Assembly: GCA_002784145.1 (NCBI GenBank)
Contig: PFKE01000107.1
Location: 1 to 38,067, forward strand
DNA length: 38,067 nucleotides
From: Flavobacteriaceae bacterium CG_4_10_14_3_um_filter_33_47
GTDB taxonomy: Bacteria > Bacteroidota > Bacteroidia > Flavobacteriales > Flavobacteriaceae
Reading direction: 5' to 3'
This document shows positions 33,561-38,067 of this stretch, one piece after another. Positions within the stretch are counted from its first letter, which is position 1. The number at the start of each line of letters is the position of its first letter. The notes beneath the pieces are model-generated. The model saw nothing but the letters and a program-made list of their open reading frames with translations. It made no database searches and had not been told where the DNA came from. The translations under genes were made by a program, and so were the position numbers.

Positions 33561-36500
33561 ATGTTAAAAAAAATAACCAATAGTCTTTTTTCAACCCGTT
33601 TTACCGCTATTTTATTCATACTTTTTGCTGCTGCAATGATTGCAGGAACTTTTTTAGATGCCGGACAGAAAACATCTCCAACTCCATATACAAGAACCTT
33701 AATTTACAATGCTTGGTGGTTTGAAGCTATTTTAGTGTTTTTTGTTATTAATTTTTCTGGCAATATTTTTAAATATAAGCTTTACAAAAAAGAAAAATGG
33801 GCAACACTCACGCTTCATTTGTCATTTGTGTTTATTCTGTTAGGAGCTTTTATTACCAGATATGCAGGTTTTGAAGGCATGATGTCTATAAGAGAAGGCG
33901 CTACTGAAAATAAATTCCTTTCTCTAAATACTTATTTAACAGCCTATATTGATGGTGATTATATGATAGATGGCGTGCCTCAACGATTGCCTATTGAGAA
34001 AGTGGTTGATTTTTCGCCAAGACTCGATAATAAATTTGAAATTCAAACAAAATATAACAACCAACCTGTAAATATTGAATTAGTTAAGTTTTTGCAAGGG
34101 GCAGAAGAAGATATCGTACCTGATGAAGCAGGTGAAAATTATCTAAAAATTGTGGAGGCAAGTGATAATGGTGCCCATAATCATTTTCTCAAAGAAGGAC
34201 AGATTATGATCATTCATAATGTGCTTTTTACGCTTAATTCACCAACAAAAGGCGCTATTAACATTACCAATAACGACGATGGAATTTTTATTGAATCACC
34301 TTTTGAAGGTGAATACATGACCATGGCCACCATGGCTCAAGGTAAATTGGTTAAAGATAGCATTCAACCTCTTAATTTAAGATCTAGATATGTTTTTGGC
34401 AATTTTCAAATGGTTTTTCCAAAGCCAGTTATTAAAGGAAAATTCGATTTAGTAAAAAAATCACAAATGCTAAACACGTATGATGAAGATGGATTATTAC
34501 TAAAAATATCAACAAAAGGTGAAACTAAAACAGTTGGAATTCTTGGTGGTAAAGGGTCGAATAATGGGTTTAAAAAAGTAAAAATAGGAGGATTGGATAT
34601 TCATCTTCAATATGGTGCAAAAGTACTAGAATTACCATTTTCAATCAAGTTAAATGATTTTGAAGCGGAACGTTATCCAGGAACCGAACGCGGATATTCA
34701 TCATATTCAAGTAAAGTAACCGTTTTGGATAAGGAAAAAGGTGATTTTGATTATAAAATTTTTATGAACAACATTTTGGAACATCGCGGATATCGATTTT
34801 TTCAATCTAGTTTTGATCCCGATGAAAAAGGAACAGTGCTTTCTGTTAATCATGATTTTTGGGGAACCTGGGTAACCTATTTGGGATATTTTATGTTATT
34901 CTTTGGTTTAATGGCTATTATGTTTAGTAAACATACTCGTTTTGGTTTTCTTAAAAATCAATTGGATACCATTAAAGCCAAAAAAGCTAAGATTCTTACG
35001 GTATTATTATTAGTGTTTGGATTGAATGCATTTTCGCAAGGGCATTCTGAAAATGATGGACACGATCATTCAAAACCAACTAAAATTCAAATTGATTCGG
35101 TTTTAAAGGCCAATATAACACCTAAAGAGCACGCCGATAAATTTGGTCATTTAGTGATTCAAGATCTTAGTGGTCGTATGATGCCTGTAAACACTTATGC
35201 ATCAGAAATGTTAAGAAAACTAAGCAAAAATGATGTTTATGGTGAGTTTGATGCCAATCAGGTCTTTTTATCCATACAAGAAAGTCCTATGCTTTGGTAC
35301 AACGCACCAATCATTTATTTAAAACTTAAAAAAGCAGATTCCATAAGACAACTGATTGGATTGGATAAAGAAGAAAAATATGCAACGCTTGCTCATTTTT
35401 TCACGGATAACGGAGAATATATATTGGCGCCTTTCTTGGACGAAGCATACAAAGCTCAAGTGCCAAACGCATTTCAAAAGGAATTTAAAGAAGCAGATCA
35501 GCGAGTAAATTTATTGTACAACACCATTGAAGGTAGATCTCTTAAAATATTTCCGCTTCCTAATGATGCCAATAATAAATGGATTTCTTCGGCAGAATAT
35601 AGATCCCAAAAATACCAAGTACAGGATTCCTTATATGCCAATTTTATCAACAATGGTTTTAGAGCTTATTTATTCACATTAAATGAAGCAAAGAAAAACA
35701 ACAACTTTAAAGAAGCCGAAAAGCTTTTAGAAGCCTTCAAAAAAACTCAGCATCAATATGGTGCCTCTGTAATGATAAGCGATAAAAAAGTTAAAACGGA
35801 AGTTTTATATAACCACTACGATATTTTTAAAAAGCTATTTAGTTGGTATATGTATGCAGGGTCTTTGCTATTTATTGTTCTTATTATTCAAATTTTTAAA
35901 AGCAATAGCAAGGCCATAAAAATTACAGTAACCACTTTTAAAATCATTGTTTTGTTGCTCTTTGTATTACATACTTTGGGTTTAATTGCCAGATGGTACA
36001 TTTCGGGTCATGCGCCTTGGAGTGATGCTTATGAATCGATGATTTATGTAGCTTGGGCTACCATGCTGTTTGGACTTTTATTTGGAAGAAAAAGTGACCT
36101 TACCATAGCATCAACTGCTTTTGTTACTTCCATGATTTTAATGGTAGCTCATTGGAATTGGATGGATCCAGCCATTGCAAACTTGCAACCCGTTTTAAAT
36201 AGCTATTGGCTCATGATTCATGTGGCTGTTATTGTAGCCAGTTATGGACCGTTTACTTTAGGAATGATTTTAGGGTTAGTGGCTTTATTCTTAATGATTT
36301 TTACCAATAAGTCCAATAAAGAAAAAATGGCTCTTAACATTAATGAGCTATCCATTATTAATGAAATGGCTTTAACCGTTGGTTTGGTTATGCTTACCAT
36401 TGGAAACTTTTTAGGTGGTATGTGGGCCAACGAAAGTTGGGGACGCTATTGGGGTTGGGATCCAAAAGAAACTTGGGCACTTATAAGTATTATGATTTAT

Positions 36501-36749
36501 GCATTAGTACTTCATATGCGTTTAATTCCTGGTCTTCGTGGAAAATGGTTGTTCAATCTTATGGCAGTAGCTGCCTTTGGAAGTATTATGATGACTTATT
36601 TTGGCGTTAATTTTTACCTCGCAGGATTACATTCTTATGCTAGTGGAGATCAAATTGTAAGCGTTAAATTTATTTTTGGAGCTATCATATTTTTAGCAGT
36701 AGTAGGGTTCTTTGCTTACAGAAAATATAAGGTTTATTATAAGAAATAA
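33561..36749 (+). CDS. ccsA: fused cytochrome c biogenesis protein CcsB-CcsA (system II)
   Basis: A 1062-residue fusion that delivers heme to apocytochrome c at the outer face of the inner membrane. The N-terminal half is ResB/CcsB-like, with membrane segments near 12-30, 52-68, 78-98 and 430-460 and a large periplasmic part between. A periplasmic linker of about 490-760 starts with a His/Asp-rich stretch (GHSENDGHDHSKP). The CcsA half (about 770-1062) carries the heme-handling WWD-type motif WGRYWGWDPKETWA near 960-973 and His residues in ISGHAPWSDAYES. This fused length is normal for Bacteroidota. Confidence 0.93.
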   Translation: MLKKITNSLFSTRFTAILFILFAAAMIAGTFLDAGQKTSPTPYTRTLIYNAWWFEAILVFFVINFSGNIFKYKLYKKEKWATLTLHLSFVFILLGAFITRYAGFEGMMSIREGATENKFLSLNTYLTAYIDGDYMIDGVPQRLPIEKVVDFSPRLDNKFEIQTKYNNQPVNIELVKFLQGAEEDIVPDEAGENYLKIVEASDNGAHNHFLKEGQIMIIHNVLFTLNSPTKGAINITNNDDGIFIESPFEGEYMTMATMAQGKLVKDSIQPLNLRSRYVFGNFQMVFPKPVIKGKFDLVKKSQMLNTYDEDGLLLKISTKGETKTVGILGGKGSNNGFKKVKIGGLDIHLQYGAKVLELPFSIKLNDFEAERYPGTERGYSSYSSKVTVLDKEKGDFDYKIFMNNILEHRGYRFFQSSFDPDEKGTVLSVNHDFWGTWVTYLGYFMLFFGLMAIMFSKHTRFGFLKNQLDTIKAKKAKILTVLLLVFGLNAFSQGHSENDGHDHSKPTKIQIDSVLKANITPKEHADKFGHLVIQDLSGRMMPVNTYASEMLRKLSKNDVYGEFDANQVFLSIQESPMLWYNAPIIYLKLKKADSIRQLIGLDKEEKYATLAHFFTDNGEYILAPFLDEAYKAQVPNAFQKEFKEADQRVNLLYNTIEGRSLKIFPLPNDANNKWISSAEYRSQKYQVQDSLYANFINNGFRAYLFTLNEAKKNNNFKEAEKLLEAFKKTQHQYGASVMISDKKVKTEVLYNHYDIFKKLFSWYMYAGSLLFIVLIIQIFKSNSKAIKITVTTFKIIVLLLFVLHTLGLIARWYISGHAPWSDAYESMIYVAWATMLFGLLFGRKSDLTIASTAFVTSMILMVAHWNWMDPAIANLQPVLNSYWLMIHVAVIVASYGPFTLGMILGLVALFLMIFTNKSNKEKMALNINELSIINEMALTVGLVMLTIGNFLGGMWANESWGRYWGWDPKETWALISIMIYALVLHMRLIPGLRGKWLFNLMAVAAFGSIMMTYFGVNFYLAGLHSYASGDQIVSVKFIFGAIIFLAVVGFFAYRKYKVYYKK

Positions 36750-36816
36750 AAAATTTTATATGATTTTTGCTTAGTTAGTATTTTATTTTATAAATTACTA
36801 AACTAAACCAATCTAT

Positions 36817-37005
36817 GTGAAGAATTTTATAAAAAAAGCAGGCCTACCCAATCTATTTATGCTTTTGCTTTGTGTCGCAATTATTTTTGTGGCTGAGTAT
36901 TTGTTTACATCTGGAGATCAATTACACGGTATTTTTGTTGGGCTTTGGGCGCCAACTCTTTTAGGGTTTATGATTTACTTAAAACTAATAAAGGATGGAC
37001 GCTAA
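36817..37005 (+). CDS. 62-residue small membrane protein
   Basis: A short two-helix membrane protein, read from a GTG start (first residues MKNFIKKAGLPNLF). The hydrophobic stretches are FMLLLCVAIIFVAEYLF and GIFVGLWAPTLLGFMIYL, and the end is KLIKDGR. I do not recognise a named family. It overlaps the next tiny gene by 11 bp, which supports it as real. The segment upstream contains TTAGTTAGTA opposed by TACTAAACTAA, an imperfect hairpin that might end the ccsBA transcript. Confidence 0.7.
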   Translation: MKNFIKKAGLPNLFMLLLCVAIIFVAEYLFTSGDQLHGIFVGLWAPTLLGFMIYLKLIKDGR

Positions 37006-37102
37006 TGCTGTAATTATATGGTTTTCTGTATTGGTGTCAGCATGTGTTGTTGTTTGGGCATTTCTTGCTATTAGAGAATTTGACAAAACCGATAGAGATT
37101 AA
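36995..37102 (+). CDS. 35-residue single-pass membrane peptide
   Basis: A tiny gene from ATG at 36995 to TAA at 37102. The peptide reads MDANAVIIWFSVLVSACVVV, then WAFLAIREFDKTDRD. It has one membrane span and a charged C-terminus. The start lies 11 bp inside the preceding 62-residue gene in another frame, a typical sign of coupled translation. Function is unknown; it probably works with its neighbour. Confidence 0.7.
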   Translation: MDANAVIIWFSVLVSACVVVWAFLAIREFDKTDRD

Positions 37103-37121
37103 TATTTTTCTTTTTTTAATT

Positions 37122-37694
37122 ATGACAAAAGGCCGATTAGAAGCATTTACAGACGGTGTTTTAGCCATTATTATAACCATTATGGTTCTGGAGCTAAAAG
37201 TACCGCATGGAGGTGATTTTGAAGATTTAAAACCACTAATTCCTGTATTTGGCAGTTATATTCTAAGCTTTATTTATTTGGCAATTTACTGGAATAATCA
37301 CCACCACATGATGCAGACGGTTAAGCATGTTTCAGGTAGTGTTTTATGGGCCAATATGCATTTGTTGTTTTGGCTTTCTTTAATTCCCTTTGTTACAGGA
37401 TGGATGGGCGAAAACCATTTTACAGAAGCCTCTGTATTTTTGTATGGTATGGTATTATTGGCAGCAGCTATAGCTTATTTTATTTTACAATTTTTAATTA
37501 TTAAAAGTCATGGTAAAGACTCCATTTTAGCAAAAGCTTTGGGTAAAGATTTAAAAGGAAAAATATCTCCAATCATGTACATCATAGGAGTTATTGGTTC
37601 TTTTTATAGTATATGGATTTCTGGATCTATGTTTGTTTTGGTAGCTATAATTTGGCTTATTCCAGATAGGCGAATAGAAAAAGCTCTTAATTGA
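37122..37694 (+). CDS. TMEM175/DUF1211 family potassium channel-like protein
   Basis: A 190-residue membrane protein with about six helices. MTKGRLEAFTDGVLAIIITIMVLEL is the TMEM175 signature (the RxxxFSDG-like segment reads RLEAFTDG), followed by YWNNHHHMMQ and FWLSLIPFVTGWMGENH. Bacterial TMEM175 proteins are potassium-selective channels. I chose the ATG at 37122; the longer frame is without support. It lies 19 bp after the 35-residue peptide gene and converges with the DUF2490 gene, with 10 bp between them and no clear terminator. Confidence 0.92.
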   Translation: MTKGRLEAFTDGVLAIIITIMVLELKVPHGGDFEDLKPLIPVFGSYILSFIYLAIYWNNHHHMMQTVKHVSGSVLWANMHLLFWLSLIPFVTGWMGENHFTEASVFLYGMVLLAAAIAYFILQFLIIKSHGKDSILAKALGKDLKGKISPIMYIIGVIGSFYSIWISGSMFVLVAIIWLIPDRRIEKALN

Positions 37695-37704
37695 AAATTG
37701 TAAA

Positions 37705-38067
37705 TCAAGTTTTGAGATGATTGGTCTTAATATATAGAGCTACCTGAAGTCTATTCACATCAATACCATTTATTTTTTGATTTACATATCCAAATTGAAT
37801 GTTGTTTGCTTCTAAAATTTGAATTCCAACACCTGCATATAAGCAATTTTCAGTAAGTACTTTATCTTGTAAGTTTGCAAAAATTTCATCGCTTAACACA
37901 ATGAATAAAAATTTATTTAGAGCTATTGAATTTCCAAATTGATATCTAATTCTATTAAGCGTAATATTTTCATCTAAATCATTCAAAAATCTCTTTTCTA
38001 ACCGCAATTTCTTATAAACAGTTAAATTTGATAGTTGATAGTTGATAGTTGTAACTAATTTGTTCAA
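37705..38067 (-). CDS. DUF2490 protein, C-terminal part (cut by the window edge)
   Basis: The frame is open to the last base of the window, so the true start is not visible. The 120 visible residues match the end of DUF2490 outer-membrane-type beta-barrel proteins: KLRLEKRFLND, NRIRYQFGNSIAL, FIVLSDEIFANL, then GVGIQILEANNIQFGYVNQ and LQVALYIKT. About 100 N-terminal residues would be missing. The residues just before this core are encoded by a 7-bp tandem repeat, so the gene may be broken there, with only a remnant left. Function unknown. Confidence 0.7.
   Translation of the reverse strand: MNKLVTTINYQLSNLTVYKKLRLEKRFLNDLDENITLNRIRYQFGNSIALNKFLFIVLSDEIFANLQDKVLTENCLYAGVGIQILEANNIQFGYVNQKINGIDVNRLQVALYIKTNHLKT
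38028..38051. repeat. heptanucleotide tandem repeat (TTGATAG x 3.4)
   Basis: Three full TTGATAG units plus TTG. The unit is not a multiple of three, so a gain or loss of one unit changes the reading frame of the DUF2490 ORF that crosses it. Such repeats arise by replication slippage. Confidence 0.85.

Noticed and set aside
1-38067. CRISPR arrays, tRNA or rRNA genes, insertion sequences, prophage genes
   Set aside because: None recognised: no regularly spaced repeats beyond the heptad at 38028, no transposase or integrase frames, no tRNA-like cloverleaf seen by eye.

Overview
The window looks like chromosome of an AT-rich marine-type Flavobacteriaceae (Bacteroidota). The evidence is the strong A/T bias, the scarcity of Shine-Dalgarno sequences, several TAnnTTTG (-7) promoter boxes, and gene families typical of that group: a Lacal_2735-like small protein, DUF2805, DUF2256, DUF2911, DUF2490, a fused CcsB/CcsA, and a UbiA/Maf/KdsC/DUF2520 block. 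I see no rRNA, tRNA, CRISPR array, transposase or phage gene.

Layout. (1) 1-1675 is an accessory segment. It holds one Imm26-type immunity-like gene split by a single-base frameshift, between structured, palindrome-rich non-coding stretches. (2) 1676-6770 is a nine-gene leftward operon: unknown protein, DUF2805, GTP cyclohydrolase I (folE), atypical SDR, glutathione peroxidase, Lacal_2735-like, TspO, SRPBCC protein, class I photolyase. (3) 6924-12565 is a four-gene island for 2-oxo-acid metabolism: indolepyruvate oxidoreductase alpha and beta, an aminotransferase, and an ADP-forming acyl-CoA synthetase. Together they could turn aromatic amino acids into aryl-acetates with ATP gain. (4) 12576-21086 is an eight-gene leftward operon: TetR-like regulator, ABC1/UbiB kinase, flavin reductase, SDR-DUF2867, DUF2256, cryptochrome DASH, iron-sulfur bacterial photolyase, and a divergent photolyase-like protein. 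(5) 21327-22888 holds a DUF2911 lipoprotein-like gene, a strong bidirectional terminator, and an XRE regulator with a membrane partner. (6) 22985-28311 is a PIG-L deacetylase / 36-aa membrane peptide / Na+:solute symporter / Gfo-Idh-MocA operon. (7) 28402-33008 carries housekeeping genes: CorA, an MscS-like channel, Maf, a UbiA prenyltransferase, a KdsC-like phosphatase and DUF2520. (8) 33069-38067 carries a truncated hemoglobin, fused CcsBA, two overlapping tiny membrane proteins, TMEM175/DUF1211, and a partial DUF2490 gene running off the edge.

The main result is that the two photolyase operons, about 14 kb apart, start from promoters with the same 54-bp architecture. On the + strand this is CAAANNTA, 5 nt, TGTTTAA, 16 nt, then TTAAACAAAAWTTAACAT, with exactly equal spacing in both copies. 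This joins 17 genes into one apparent photo-oxidative stress regulon with four photolyase/cryptochrome paralogs, pterin/folate synthesis, flavin reduction, a porphyrin-binding protein and peroxide defence. The acting regulator is not proven. The TetR-like gene directly under one of the two promoters is a candidate. The phased repeats would also suit an unseen MerR/CarH-type light sensor.
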